Part shown: positions 11,027 through 24,000 of the stretch, piece after piece
How the letters are laid out: each line of letters opens with the position of its first letter
Position numbering within the stretch: the stretch's first letter is position 1
DNA from: Pterobdella sp. o SKG-2022
Taxonomy: Eukaryota > Annelida > Clitellata > Hirudinida > Piscicolidae
Length of the DNA stretch: 64,000 nucleotides
NCBI GenBank assembly: GCA_964035795.1
Contig: OZ038322.1
Location: 18,268,674-18,332,673 of the forward strand
Reading direction: 5' to 3'
Notes under the pieces: model-generated
The model's database searches: none
Seen by the model: only the letters and a program-made list of their open reading frames with translations
What the model was told of the DNA's origin: nothing
Made by a program: the position numbers and the translations under genes

Positions 11027-14000
11027 ATGCTTATAAAACTTTTGATTTTTTCGCTTTTCCTCTCTCTGACTTTTTCTCAAATTATCGTTGAACGTATGAA
11101 TAATATTTTGATGAAATTATCATTTTCTGTAATATTCTATTTTATTTTTATATTACCATTCCAATACTATCAGAAATACGATGGTGTGTGGTTAACCATG
11201 AAGAAATGCTAAAATGTTTAGATTTACAAAAAGCAATTCAGACTAGAATAGAACAATCTGAAACCACACCATTCAACCACCCTTCATACATGGGATTAGA
11301 ATGGCCAGATTTTCCTCCTTTTCTATGTATAGAAGGCCGTACACAGTTTGATTGTATGGAACACATAAGTAAAGGAAATGCTGATTTGATGCAGTTGGAA
11401 ACAGCACTGAGTTACACAGCCGGTCAATACTTCACGATGATGCCTCTGATGGCAGAAAAGTATCAAAACGGTTGGTGATAACATTGATAAATTTAATGTT
11501 ATAACATTTTTTTCAAGGTTTACTTTACTGAATTGAAAGTGTTTTTTTCCAATATTTTGTGTTTGGGGAACAGGCACCGGGGATGAAGGGTTGGATTATT
11601 ATGCTGTTGCAGTGGTTGACGGCAGCAGATACACTCCTGATGACGACTTCTTAAAAAACAAAAAATTCTGCAGTCCAGGTTACAAATAATTTCTATAATA
11701 TTATGATAATATTTTATTATGATAGCCTCTTATCATATAGACGGAATCATAAAATTGAAACATTTCTAACTCAAAATTGCTCGAACAGGAGTGGGACAAG
11801 CTGCAGGATGGATTTATCCCATATCATACTTATTAGAACGTGATATGATGAGTGTTGCCCAATGTAATGTGCCTGTCAAATCTGCCACTGCATACTTTGG
11901 AGACATGTGTGCCCCTGATGGACTTGAGAGGTTTTACAATGCTTTCGGTGAGTCGGTTTTTAGAAGATTTCAAAGTTTATATGTTTGAAAGTATTTACCA
12001 TTTGTATCACTAGTCCAAATATAATGTAGAAATTTTAAGTTTGTTGGAAAATTTTTTTATACATTATTTTAACCTATATAATTCGAAAGGAACTAATCCC
12101 GTTTCTGTTTGCAAAAGTTGCAATGGAACCAAAGACATTTTCTGTACATCGAATGACCCATTTGCTGGTTATACAGGTAAGATACATTATACCATCATTG
12201 TAAATTGGATAAAACATGATTTGTATCAAAAATTCTTCAAGGAGCGCTGGAGTGCTTGACAAGAGGCAAGAACGATGTAGCTTTTGTGAGGCATTCTACA
12301 CTTCGTATGTTTGCCAAGTGGGTGAATCTCACCACACCTCTCGATGTAATTATTTATTTGATTGTTAATCATAGAAATAAAATTGAAATTTAAATAAAAC
12401 ATCAAACCAGACATTCAAGCTTCTTTGTAAAGATGGCAGCCTGGCTGGTATAGACTCTTATGAGGGTTGTAACTGGGGTAAGATTCCCTCTCACGTTGTC
12501 ATGACGTCTTCTATGAGATCACAGGTAAAAAATTTAATTGGAGATTCATTCGTATTTCGTGATTACACTTTTTCCAAAAATATTAAAATTGCGTTAGACA
12601 AAAATCTGTTTTACTCATTTTTAGTGATTTTCTGAATATTTTTTAAAATCTAGTATTTATTCAACAAAAAATGAAATGAATGGAAAATGACTTTCAGAAA
12701 GCCAGAGATACTTTTAAAGACTTTTTGAAACTTCTGAGTCTAGAGTTTGGAAGAGGAGGAACCCACCAAGACATATTCCAGCTTTTTGAATCTATGAAGT
12801 ATTCAAGATTCAATCTAATGTTTTCTGATGAAACTTATTCATTTAAAAATCTCGTTGATGTTGCTGGAGGAACAAGAACTACATATTACAAATGGGCAGT
12901 CAACCCACAATTAGTTCCTTCAGGTATATTCCATTTATACAAGTTTTTAATAGTTTTGTGTTTTGAGGGTGTCGCTTGTTTTTTTAACTCTAAGTTTGTA
13001 CAAAAACTTCAATTTATGAGAAATTAAAAAAAAATTCGCTAACATCTTATGATAAGATTAAACTTATCGAGAGCTTCAGCTCAATTTACTTCATATTTAC
13101 ATAAAGTGAGGTTATTGTATAAAATGCAATAGTTTGTATCATAATTATGTTACCTGATGATGTCATGCTAAAAATATATATCAGAACTCAGTTGATACAA
13201 AACAAATAATTAAAATTTTTGCTTTCTGTCCAAAAAAGTGATTTTCTCATTAATAATCATTTTTAAGGTATGGATTTGAAAAGCAGATTGAATGTTTTGA
13301 ATAAGTGTCCCTTACAACAAGCCACTTGGTGTGTAATCTCCCCTCACGAAATGATCAAGTGCCAGTTTATGATGATGGCTTTTTCTGCCAGACAATTGAA
13401 ACCCGATCTAAATTGCATCAGAGGAGACAGTGCAATTGACTGCATTAGAAAAATCGCTCTCGGTGACGCCGATCTTATATCTTTAGACGCTGCTGACGTA
13501 TATGCGGCTGGAAAGTGAGTTTGATTGTAGTAACTATTTGAAAAAGATAATTATTCTTGACAATAATCTATTACTTCGAGTTTATTATTGTGTTGAATAA
13601 GATTAAACTTATGTGAAAAATACTATAATTAGCTTTAAAAGAAATTCGCAAAAAATATTCTTTTTATTTGGAGTTTATATGAAAACTTTTCAGAATATTT
13701 AAACTTGTTCCAATCGCTGCCGAGGATTACAGTGGCAAAAATGAAACCGGATATTTTGCAGTTGCTGTTGCCAGAAAGAGGACTTATGAAATGCTTCTTC
13801 CAAACCTTAAACGTTAGAATTATTGAAAAAAACTTCAGTTAAAGAAATAATTAAAAACGCTTGTTTCACTAGGCCGAGCTTTTGAGGTAATTTTTATATA
13901 GGTTTTTGTTGCTTCATACTTTTTCAATGAGTTATTGTACATAAGTAGGCTTTTTGCAAAATTGAAAAAATTGTTTTTTTCTGTTCTCGATTTTTTCATT

Positions 14001-16778
14001 CATATAAAAACATTGTAAAAGCCCCTGATGACACAAAAATGTTTGAAGCTGTAAAATTCTTGAAGCCTCAAAAAAAAAATAAAATTGCTTGTTAAATGGA
14101 AGAAGTCAAAAGCCACTTTGAAAAAATTTAACTTTGAAGGTTCTACTGTACTACACAAAATGAGAACTTCAAAAAAGTTATATCCAGCTCTGAAGTGGTA
14201 GGATCCATAGCAAAACTAAAAGTTTGAAAATTCCAATATTACGATGGAAACAGGGCGGAAATCCTGAAATATGCAGATAGGAAAATACATGAAAGTATTG
14301 CAGAAGAATTCAATCGGGCAATTCCGAAGAGTGAAGACATTGGTTTAAACACAGCTATACTCCTACCTATACAAAAACCCAAAAAACCACAAGTACCTGA
14401 AAATCTGACCCATATGCATCGTGCCTGTAATGAGAAAACTCCTCTCTCACATCACGCTCAACAGAATTCGTGAAGCTGCTGAAAAACATATGGGACATAC
14501 ACAATCAGCATATAGAAAAGGCAGCTCAACGGCAGATGTAATTTGGACACACAGGTTCAACATGACCACATTATGCACAACAAAGCAAGAAATCCATGTC
14601 ACTAGCCTTGATATGTCGTCAGCTTTTGACACCATTTCGAGAAGTCAGCTCATCAACATCTGCGAAACATTTCTTGAAAAAGCTGATGTGACGCTGATCA
14701 AATAGCCACTGATCAACACAAAAATGATAATAAAAATAGACAATCGGTTTGGTAATTGCTTCTCAACATCAATAGGCTCACCCCAAGGAGACGGCTTGAG
14801 CCTTATCCTATTCTCTATTTACTTTAAAGAAGAACTCAAAAACCTGCTTTCTTATCTCAGTGGAAAAGAAATAATATACGCTGATTTTGTGACAGAAGAG
14901 GAAATTGATATAGAAGAAATATGCAATACCTTGAAAAAATATAATCTCATAGTAAACAGAAATAATCACAATGAAACATAACAGTCTAGATAATTGAAAA
15001 TTTAAAAAACTAGGATCAATATTAGCAATAAAAGAAGAGATAAGCAATCGGAAGGCCCTACCCATGGCTGCAATGAACAAGCTCTAGAAGCTATTGGAAA
15101 AAAAGAAGTTGACTTTAAAGAAAAAATTAAGATTGTTCAATGCCTACATAATGCCAATTCTGCTATACAATTGTGGTACTTGGTCATTGACAAAAACTGA
15201 TAAGTCTGCCTTAAATTCTTTCCATCGCCGTCTTCTCAGACGAGTAGTAGGAATATTCTGGCCAGATAAAATAAAATCTGAAAAACTATATAAAAGAACA
15301 GAAGCACTGGAACTAAGTCAGACCATTGCTTATCGCAGGCACACACTACTTGGTCATATTCTAAGACTCAATATAGAGGCTCCAGCACAAAAAGCTATGG
15401 ACAACTATTACATGTCTACATCTAAATCTTTTCCTGCAAGACCAAAAACAACATTACTAGCTGCACTGAAAAAAGCTCTAGAAGCCCGAAACCTTTCACT
15501 TAACAGTCATGAAGATCTTTTGAAACTAAGAAAAATGGCAAAAAATAAATCTGAATGGAAAAAACTTAATTCTTTGAATTCATAACTTTCTTTTTTTAAA
15601 ACTATATTCTTTATATAGAATGGAAAGTTTTGAAATAAATAATATAAAAAAAACACCAGAACGCAGATCGTGTCACACAGGAGTGAGAACGGCTGCTGGT
15701 TGGATGATTCCCGTTGACACTCTCATCGAAACTGGACAAATTAACGTACAAAACAGAAACACCTATCTAGCTATGGGTAAAGTTCACGGTCTATCCAATT
15801 AAAAATTGTACATGAATAATACTTTTTCAAACTAACAGCTTTCTACTTCAGCAAAAGTTGCGTTCCTGGTACATTGGATGAATACTATAACCCATGGGCA
15901 ACTAATCCAGTTGCTTTATGTGAAGCTTGTAGTACAGCAGGTCCCAGAAGATGTCTCAGAAGTGATGCTGAGTTGTACTATGGTAGCTCCGGTGCCTTCA
16001 GGTGTCTTGTAGAAAGTGAGATTAGTCATTAATGCCGTTAAGTATCTATTTAAAAAACAATTTTTCATCAAGTGGGTGGAGATGTAGCCTTCACACGGCA
16101 CATGGCAGTTTACGAAAACACAAACGGTCATAACCAAGACTATTGGGCTCGTAACAGAAGGTTGGACGATTATGAGTTGTTATGCAAGGAGGGAAGAAGA
16201 GCTCCGATAGATGAATGGATGGACTGCAATCTTGGATGGGTTCCTTCTAATGCTATCATGACTGCAGGCTTGTGCTTTGTCCATTTTAAAACATTGAGAC
16301 TTAGATTTTTAATATTATGAGTGAGGAAATAAATGATTGTAAGCAGATTTTGTGTCAAATACGTTTTTAACCGACATAAAAAACTAAAATTATCATTAAA
16401 GGTTTCAAGAGTTATAAAGAAAAAGAAATTTATTGGACGATGTTGAGTTACGCTCAACAATTTTTTGAGACAGACGAGTAAGCCAATTTATAATATTTTA
16501 TTGAATTGCTCAAATATATTTTACACTTCAGCAACGAAGATTTCGCCATGTTTGATTCTGTGAGTGACCATAAAGACTTGATCTTTCAAGATGCTACTGT
16601 CAGATTAATACCAGTTGTGAACCTCACCTATGAACAATATTTAGGAAGTAACTTCTTAAGATTAATGAAAAGAATCGACCTATTGGACGCAATCACTGGA
16701 AGAAATAATGCCAACCAAACATCGTTAACCCTATTTTTTATATGTTTTTTTAATATTGTATTTTATATGGTTTGTTAA
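11027..16778 (+). CDS. Transferrin-family protein, two-lobed, GPI-type (melanotransferrin-like)
   Basis: Secreted or membrane-tethered iron-binding family protein. Fifteen exons: 11027-11093, 11174-11470, 11574-11678, 11789-11947, 12090-12176, 12242-12345, 12411-12524, 12698-12923, 13268-13514, 13694-13812, 15660-15776, 15839-16015, 16073-16267, 16402-16477, 16532-16778; the sum gives 778 aa. A signal peptide (MLIKLLIFSLFLSLTFSQ) is followed by RWCVVNHEEMLKC. The N-lobe runs to about 12923 and the C-lobe from about 13268. The last exon ends in a hydrophobic tail (LTLFFICFFNIVFYMVC) after NANQTS, as for GPI anchoring. N-lobe ligands: Asp becomes Glu (QLETALSY), both Tyr kept (LDYYAVAVV, FAGYTGALECL), His kept (KIPSHVV), but the anion pair Thr/Arg is Pro/Gln (CSPGVGQAAGW). 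C-lobe: Asp and first Tyr kept (SLDAADVY, TGYFAVAV), second Tyr is Ser (YYGSSGAFRCL), His is Asn (VPSNAIM). Intron 13 appears to be GC-AG. Intron 10 carries a dead retrotransposon. Confidence 0.92.
13813..15659 (+). pseudogene. Dead non-LTR retrotransposon (RTE-like) inside transferrin intron 10
   Basis: The 1847-base intron between exons 10 and 11 holds a broken reverse transcriptase from about 14230 to 15585 in the same orientation as the gene. Pieces in order: TAILLPIQKPKKPQVPENL (about 14350), PVMRKLLSHITLNRIREAA and SQ/TQSAYRKGSSTADVIWTH (14420-14550), LDMSSAFDTISRSQL (14600), SIGSPQGDGLSLILFSIYF (14770), YADF where an active enzyme has YADD (14876), then LFNAYIMPILLYNCGTWSL and RRHTLLGHILRL (15135-15370). 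There are frameshifts, in-frame stops and loss of the catalytic second Asp, so it cannot be active. The block order and the C-terminal part fit RTE-like or related clades; the clade is a guess. Confidence 0.82.
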
Positions 16779-16782
16779 TAAA
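16777..16782 (+). terminator. Polyadenylation signal overlapping the transferrin stop codon
   Basis: The transferrin stop TAA is followed directly by TAAAATG, so a canonical AATAAA starts at the second base of the stop codon. If used, the 3' UTR would be only about 20-30 bases long. Cleavage site is not visible. Confidence 0.5.
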
Positions 16783-17153
16783 ATGTTGAACTTTTTTTAG
16801 ACACTTCAATGAAGCTGAATTTTTATTAACGCATAAATTTTTTATACTATTTTTAAATGATATTGACCTTATAAAAGCTATTCATTTTAGACAATCTTGT
16901 TGATTTTTATCTTGTATGTAGAAAGAAGAGAATAGCTACTTAATGAAATAATATTTTGTGAAATTTTCAAATAAAAAAATTGACAAGTTTTGAATGAGAT
17001 TGCTAAATATGTTATGGAATAATAGAGGTATTTGAAGTGAAAACAATATACTGAATAAATTTCCAACTATGGATCATACAACAAGACAATTTTATAAAAA
17101 TAAATTAGCAAAAGCTTCACAAAATCTTAGCCTAAATGAGTTTTTTCGTTATT
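16783..17153. other. Intergenic between transferrin and NDUFA7 3' ends
   Basis: About 370 AT-rich bases between two convergent genes. No coding or RNA signal seen. Confidence 0.45.
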
Positions 17154-17780
17154 TCAATTTCTTTTTGCTAGTGGGGTGTCTTGATTCCAATCAAAACCTT
17201 TGCCTGGAACTGCAAACTTCAGCTTTGAGCCATCACCTCTAAGAACAAATAAAAAAATAAATTCAACCATATTAACAATAAAAGAAACAAACATTTTAGT
17301 CTGAGGTGTATAAGCTACTGAAGGAGGCTCTGACAAGCCTCTCCCATCTCTTAAACAGTATGAATTGTCTTTCAATTTATCATATATGCCTGAAGGTAGC
17401 TTTGCATCTTCTAGATTTCTGGAGAAAGTTTATTATAAACTGATATTTATACAATGAAGTTTTTAATTGTTCGAACTACCTTGGTTTTATATTATAACCT
17501 TCAAATCTATGCATGTTCCAAAGTTTTCTCTGAAAAAATAATTTAAACAAATCTTAATAAATACTTTGAATAATAATTTGTTAAAAATTGTAAATACTCA
17601 AATTAACTTTAAATGCACATAAGAGCCTAGAACTTAATGATATTGGGTGCTTTGTTTTTTAGTGAGTCATTGAAGAGGATGCGTAATTAGGCTACTTAAA
17701 AACCAAATTAAACTTACGAATCCAAACCAATCTCTAATAATTGCAATAACTGGTGTAACATCTCTAGGCTTAATAGTCAT
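17154..17780 (-). CDS. NDUFA7: NDUFA7, mitochondrial complex I accessory subunit B14.5a
   Basis: Accessory subunit of NADH:ubiquinone oxidoreductase. Four minus-strand exons: 17718-17780, 17480-17529, 17293-17418 and 17154-17238, totalling 107 aa (human 113). The start MTIKPRDVTPVIAIIRDWF resembles the family's amphipathic start (LIQRLRNWA). Exon 3 contains the diagnostic block LPSGIYDKL followed by NSYCLRDGRGLSEPPSVAY, equivalent to NNYYCTRDGRRESVPPSI in human. The end, GKGFDWNQDTPLAKRN, fits the family's short polar tail. All splice sites are GT-AG and phases agree. It ends or begins within 250 bases of NUP133, on the same strand just downstream of it. Confidence 0.9.
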
Positions 17781-18027
17781 TTTAACGAAATTTGTCTTAG
17801 GGTACGATTAAAGACCTAATTGACATTTATTTCTGAATTTCAAAAAAATTTTTTTTGAATTGAAATACTAAGTTTATTTTAATGATAAAATGCAAAACTA
17901 CGAGCTTTATTAACAAAAAAGTAAAAACACTCGCAGATGATAATCCCTAAATGATTAAGCTCAATATGGAAATATAGTATCTAAATCGTCAGTAAAAATA
18001 TTTATTATATTAAAAACGTTGAAATTA

Positions 18028-21000
18028 CTAAGAACGTTGAGCGTGTTCAAAAAGAATCAATAACTTTTGCTTAAATAACGGGTTGATACTGAGATGACTC
18101 AATGGAGAATGGTTGAAGAGTGAAGAGGCAGGCGGTATCAAGGCATTCATATCCAACCCTATGAATATTTAAAAAATTAAGTTTCAGTAAAGTTTTTAAT
18201 ATTAGGCAGATGATTTTACATTATAATATATATATTATCATTTTGAGGCACCTTGGTTGAGGAGAAGAGAGATGAGTTTGAAGGTGGTAAGATGTTGGAG
18301 TGAGTTGAGAGGGGATGTGACGTGAAGATTTCCACTCCAATCATCACTCAAAATGCTGGCGGTCCATATGTCGATGATGATGTCATCCACATTATGAACA
18401 TCAATGTTGATATACTTGAGAAGATCAAAGGCACTTTTTAGGACATTTTCATCTTTGTAGCCACCTTCAATATGCGTTTCAACAAGTTGTATGGGAGTAA
18501 AAACAGGTGCATCTTTAGCATCAACAACAGCCAGCTTTTCCATTATACATGCCTTTTTGCAAATCTGGAGTTGTTGCCGTAACAAATGCAAAAAATCATC
18601 GATTTCTTCCAGTTTATCAGCGATATCTACATTTTTCATAGATAACCGACCGTACAATTTGGCATAACTCAAAAGGTTCTGCAACAAAAATTCTCAATTA
18701 ATATAATATTTATAGAATGTGTTTTATAACCACCATTTTCTCTCCTACATTGTCCATTTTGTTGACAGCCAACTCAAAGACAACGTTGAAAGCCTTGAGG
18801 TAGTCTTTCTTCGAAGCGTAATATATCCAAGAGAGCTGTATGAAAGGCTCCTGAGTGATGAAGGCTTCAAGCTCAGGGTGGTCCAACAAGGGAGGTGAAA
18901 ACAATTGGTGTGTCTGACGCTCTTTACAAAACCACTCGAATACTACTCGTGGAAAACCCATGTTCTGATACTTCTGCATCAGTTGAAAGAGTTTCTGTTC
19001 CTTTTTAGCATTCAACTGCACAAGCAGTTCAAAGTGCCCAAAGTTTTCTGCCAACAAAACTGCCTTGTCTGCCTGACCATCTGTAACTGTGTGTTTATCA
19101 ATAAAGACCAGAGAAACAAATAAACTAACATACATAAAAAATAATTATATAAACGATTAGAAAAAAGATATTTCTATAGCGTACTGAAAGGTGAGATAAG
19201 TTGAGATCTGGTGTCTGCATATTTATCATGAAGATCTTGTATCTTTGAACCCTGGTCAACGATTCAGTAAATTATAACCAAAACCCTTTTTAAGCAAGAA
19301 AACATCAAACACAAAAATAATAAAATTATAAAGAGTATGTATCTAAAAAAAAATCATAATGATTTATAGCTCGTTACAGCCCACCAAACACACTTCGATA
19401 GAGAATTGCTGCACATCTTCAATGTACTTCTTCATGCCATGCAGGATGTACTCAGTCAATCGGAAGAGTGACTGTTTAATGCATAGCAATCATAAATTCA
19501 TTAATTACAATCCAGATTAAGAATATCTTAAACAAAAAACATACTTGATTAATTAAACATAATATAAATTACTATTTAGCAAATCTTACCGAAAAAAACC
19601 TGGTGAATACAATAGAAAACTATCATATGTAATTCAAATGATAGAACCTGGAAAAGCTGGTCCCTTAACTGGCATTTGTCACTCAATGCAGGAATCAGTT
19701 GAAAATGGATGATCGAGTGCTGTATTGGTGTGAAGTTAGGTAAATAGATGAATATTTGAGTAAACTTAAAATTGTTTTTGTTCTAGGCTAATTCAAATCA
19801 TCATAGATGAATTCCTTTAAATAACATAAGAGCCTTAAATCAAAGTTTATGCCCAAAGCTAGTTTTATAGTAAAATTTGCATTGTTTTATATATAGAGAA
19901 TAAAAGTGTTTCTAAAACAGAAAATCTTTAACCTCAACTAAGGAAGGTTTAAAAAAAATTTGAAACTAATATCTAAGAGATCAAACCAACTACTACCACC
20001 ATCATAACTAAAAACTCAATAACGACAACGTTAACTATCAACCAACATGCTCCTTAAGAGTGGTGAGCAGAGAAGTTGATGAGGTCCAAGGGTGGGCGAG
20101 TCGATGGGAAGAAGGCAAATGGGTAGATGGTGGTGAGTAGATGTCTTGGTTTGATGCACTGTATGCACTTGCTGAGTCCATTATGGCCTGTTTTAAGAAG
20201 TGTTTGAGGGATGAGAATTATGTTGAATTTATAAAGAGAAACAAGAAACTAAAGGGTGTATGGAATATTTTAATATATATAAAACCTTCATAAAATTTAA
20301 AAATTTTGCTAAAAAATGAAGTTTTAGTTGATTTAACATTACTGAGTATATAATATACAATGAGCACCAAGAAAATTGAAAAAAAAAACACTAATATAAC
20401 TGAGAATAAGTTAACTAAAAAACCTAAAGTAACCCCAATAGAAACCATAACATGAAACACCTGCACGATCTTGGATGTAGTCAAGACAGCTTCAACACAG
20501 GCACTCCCCTCGACCACTGCATACTTGTCTAACAACATAACCTCCTCTTCCACCAGGCAGTTCACTAGCTGATGCACCTTTGAAACCTGCATTAATTTAT
20601 CACAACCAATCATTAGTTATGAATCATTCAAAAATAACACAGGTTTCACGTCTAATACATATAGGAATATTAGGCACTGACCAATGATTATTTATATAGC
20701 ATATAAACAGCTGTACAACACACAAACCTCCCTGAAGAAATGATCCCGAGACTTTGATGAACCTATTCTAAGCTGCATACATCTGTCTATGGCATTGCCC
20801 AAAAACGTCGATTCCCTGTATTCGATGTGATAGTTATGACGTTGTGGAAACCATAAGAAAACTAAGGGAATTGCTATAAGCTTCATCATCATCGTTTTAA
20901 GTCCGTTTCCATGCTAGCATGGGTTGTTATAATAAATTAGATACTGAGATCATAAATCTATCAATTAGCGATTAATAAGACATATGTATCTAACTCATTG

Positions 21001-24000
21001 TATAACTCCTTGATAGCTGATACAGCTGCCAACTTCTCAGCGTGCTGTCTCAACACAGATGTCGTTGCTTGGTAACCATCTTGGTCTCGTGTCCATGTTA
21101 ACTAACAAAAATTGTCAATATTTTTATATATAACTTATATAAAACATATTAATTCAATAGTTGAAAATATTGAAATAGAACAGTTGATGGTACCTTGTCC
21201 CATAGGAAATGCTTGTTGAGGAAGTGTATAAAGAGATTGTGAGCATTCAATTTGTCTTCAAGTTGGTTGCTTAGTATGACTGACGTAGTGAAACTGCCTA
21301 ACAAGCATTAATTCAAAATTAAATAATTCTTATTTAGGTTTGATTGAATATTTAAAAGTGTATTGGAAACGTGCCTTTGTCTTCAAAATAAAATCATATA
21401 TTAATTGAAGCTGCTCACCCTCTAAATCGCAAGAATGAAACCAAACTTAAAAAAGAAACTTATTTATCTAATAATAATGATAAGAACAGCTATAGTCTGT
21501 AATGAGAAGCACATATACCAGCAGTATCATTAGGATGAGATGAGGGATAATCATCAATCATATCCTTGCTCAGCCTCAACACAATGTGATCCAGCTGTGG
21601 AGTACTGCCCGAAGCCTCTGAGGTGCTAACACTCAACAACTCGTCTATCAAGGCAGGGTTTGGAAAGGCCTTATGCTGTGATTTGTTGAACAAAAAGAAT
21701 AATAATAAAAAGTCCATTACTATCATTAGCAGCGATTTTAAGCGTCTCAACACCATCATAACATTAAGATTAAACGTTAAAAATAATAATAAAGAAAATA
21801 AACCTGAAAAAGCCACAAAAAAAATAGGAGACCAAAGAAACCGCAACCTCATTGTTGATCATGCAGGAGATGAAGGCCCTCTTGAACCTGGTGAGTAAAT
21901 CCCCCCCCTCCTCCAGCCCACTCCCACTACAATTCTCCTGTAACAAGTATATACTATACCTGTAATCGCATTAAATTACAAATTGGAGTTTAAATGGAGT
22001 ATGAGGTGATTGAACGAATTAAAAAAGTGGATAATATTGATAGATTAAACTGTAACTCACCTTGAGATCAGCAAATACTTGACTTTTGAGCAACGAATCT
22101 GCTACACTATAATTATAAAAAAATTAAATTCATTAGATTTTCTTCTATACCCATAAAAATTATTATTATAGACAATAACAACTATGATATATTCCTCAAC
22201 AAATTAAACTAGCAAATATTTTTTCATGATACAAACTTGAGTTGTAGTAGTGCTTCAGCCTGTCTGATGGAGACAAGAGAAGCTTGCTTAGTAAGCATCA
22301 CACATTGACCTTTGAATACCCCTGTATTTAAGATGAAAAAAAGAAATAAAGTTATATGAATGTTTAATTAGATGAAAGTATAGGTAAACAGATAAAGTGA
22401 ATGGGAAAAGAGAAGGAAAAAACATAAATCAAGAGAAAAACAAAAGAATGTAGCAAACACGCTTGATTGCAAACACATGGTGCTACCTGCTCCAATGATC
22501 ATCTGCCTGAACACCTCCACCTTTTCATCATCTGTGTCCTCCAGAGAGTCCAAGTCTGAGAGGGTCATCATTGCATTTGAAAATATTTACTTTCAAATGT
22601 ATGTATTCAAGAACCTACCTTTAGCACAAACGACAGTGTCCATGCTGTACAAGAGAGTGTCAGAGGCATTCGGAGTGAGTAGCTTGAAGGTCTTGAAAGA
22701 GCCATTGTACTGCATTGAAGGATGTGTGGGTAGTTTTCAACCAAAAATCATAGCTAGTGAAATTTCACGATGAAAATGTATGGTAATATAAAAAAATATA
22801 ATTTTATTTTATTTATTCTATAAAAAAAACAAGAACAGTTTTCTATGCCTAAAAAAATATATTGGATGATAGCAATAACTAATCAAATGCAATAAACATC
22901 AATGATCAAATAACGCCCCACCATTATGAGAGTGGTGAAATGGGTGTTGACGAGCTTTTGAATCGATGGAGAAGCCCCAGTGCAATTCAGAAACACTGTG
23001 TGGTGTTGTTGCAACCATACAATCAGCCTAAGTTTTTTATTTATATCTCAGCATAATGTTAGCCTACGTCAAACAATACCATTTTACACTAATATTGAAG
23101 CAACACTGGCGTGTATAATTTTCTCAACAAGTTCATCTGCCAGTTTAGTGGCATTAATAAAAAGTAGCGACATTTCCAAGTCTCAACCATGAGTTAAACA
23201 TCCCTCTACTATGGTGCCAAATGAATAACTATGATATTATTTTTCATTACCTGGAGAATTATTATTATTGTTGACATAAACTGATGAACAAGTTTTGAAA
23301 TGATTCGTTTATCAAGAGACTTATATCCTGAAAAATATTCTACTATCTATATCTTAATATGAACTCATTGAATGCATAACAAACCAATATGGTGTGTGAC
23401 TGTTTGGTTGTCATTTGAGGTAATCAACACAGCTAATCTATCACAAAAGCCCTCAGAACTGTCATGTAATGCTTTTTATGAGCTCATATTTTGATATAAG
23501 AATAATAATAATAATTTTCACTTTAAATTATATAAATAGGAACAAAAATTTCATAGAAATTATCGGGTATGTTAGTTGTATTTTATTATAAATTTATAAT
23601 AATACTTTTCTAAAATTTATAACTCCATATTAAGTGATTAGAAAACGTTTACAAAAGGAAAACCTAAGCAACTACAAAAACACTGAAGAAATTCACATGA
23701 ACCATAGAAATGGCCATACAACCAAACTACCCTATAAGCTGCACATTCTGTATGCACAACTCTGAATAGGCCTCAGGTAATCCTTGCATGGACTGTACAG
23801 ATGAGATATAGTGCTTAAATCAATTTGATATTGGTGATTAAATAAAGGATCTATAGGCAAAAATACACAATGAAACACTTACCATGTACGTTTTGGCCAT
23901 TTCTAAAAGGTTGATACTGAAGTGCATCTAAAATAAAAGTACATTACAAAATTTAGTTTTTTAGAAACTTTGTAATTTTAAAAAAATTCTATTTTAATTA

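Noticed and set aside
15094..15585. Independent 163-codon host gene
   Set aside because: It is the C-terminal part of the retrotransposon in the transferrin intron.
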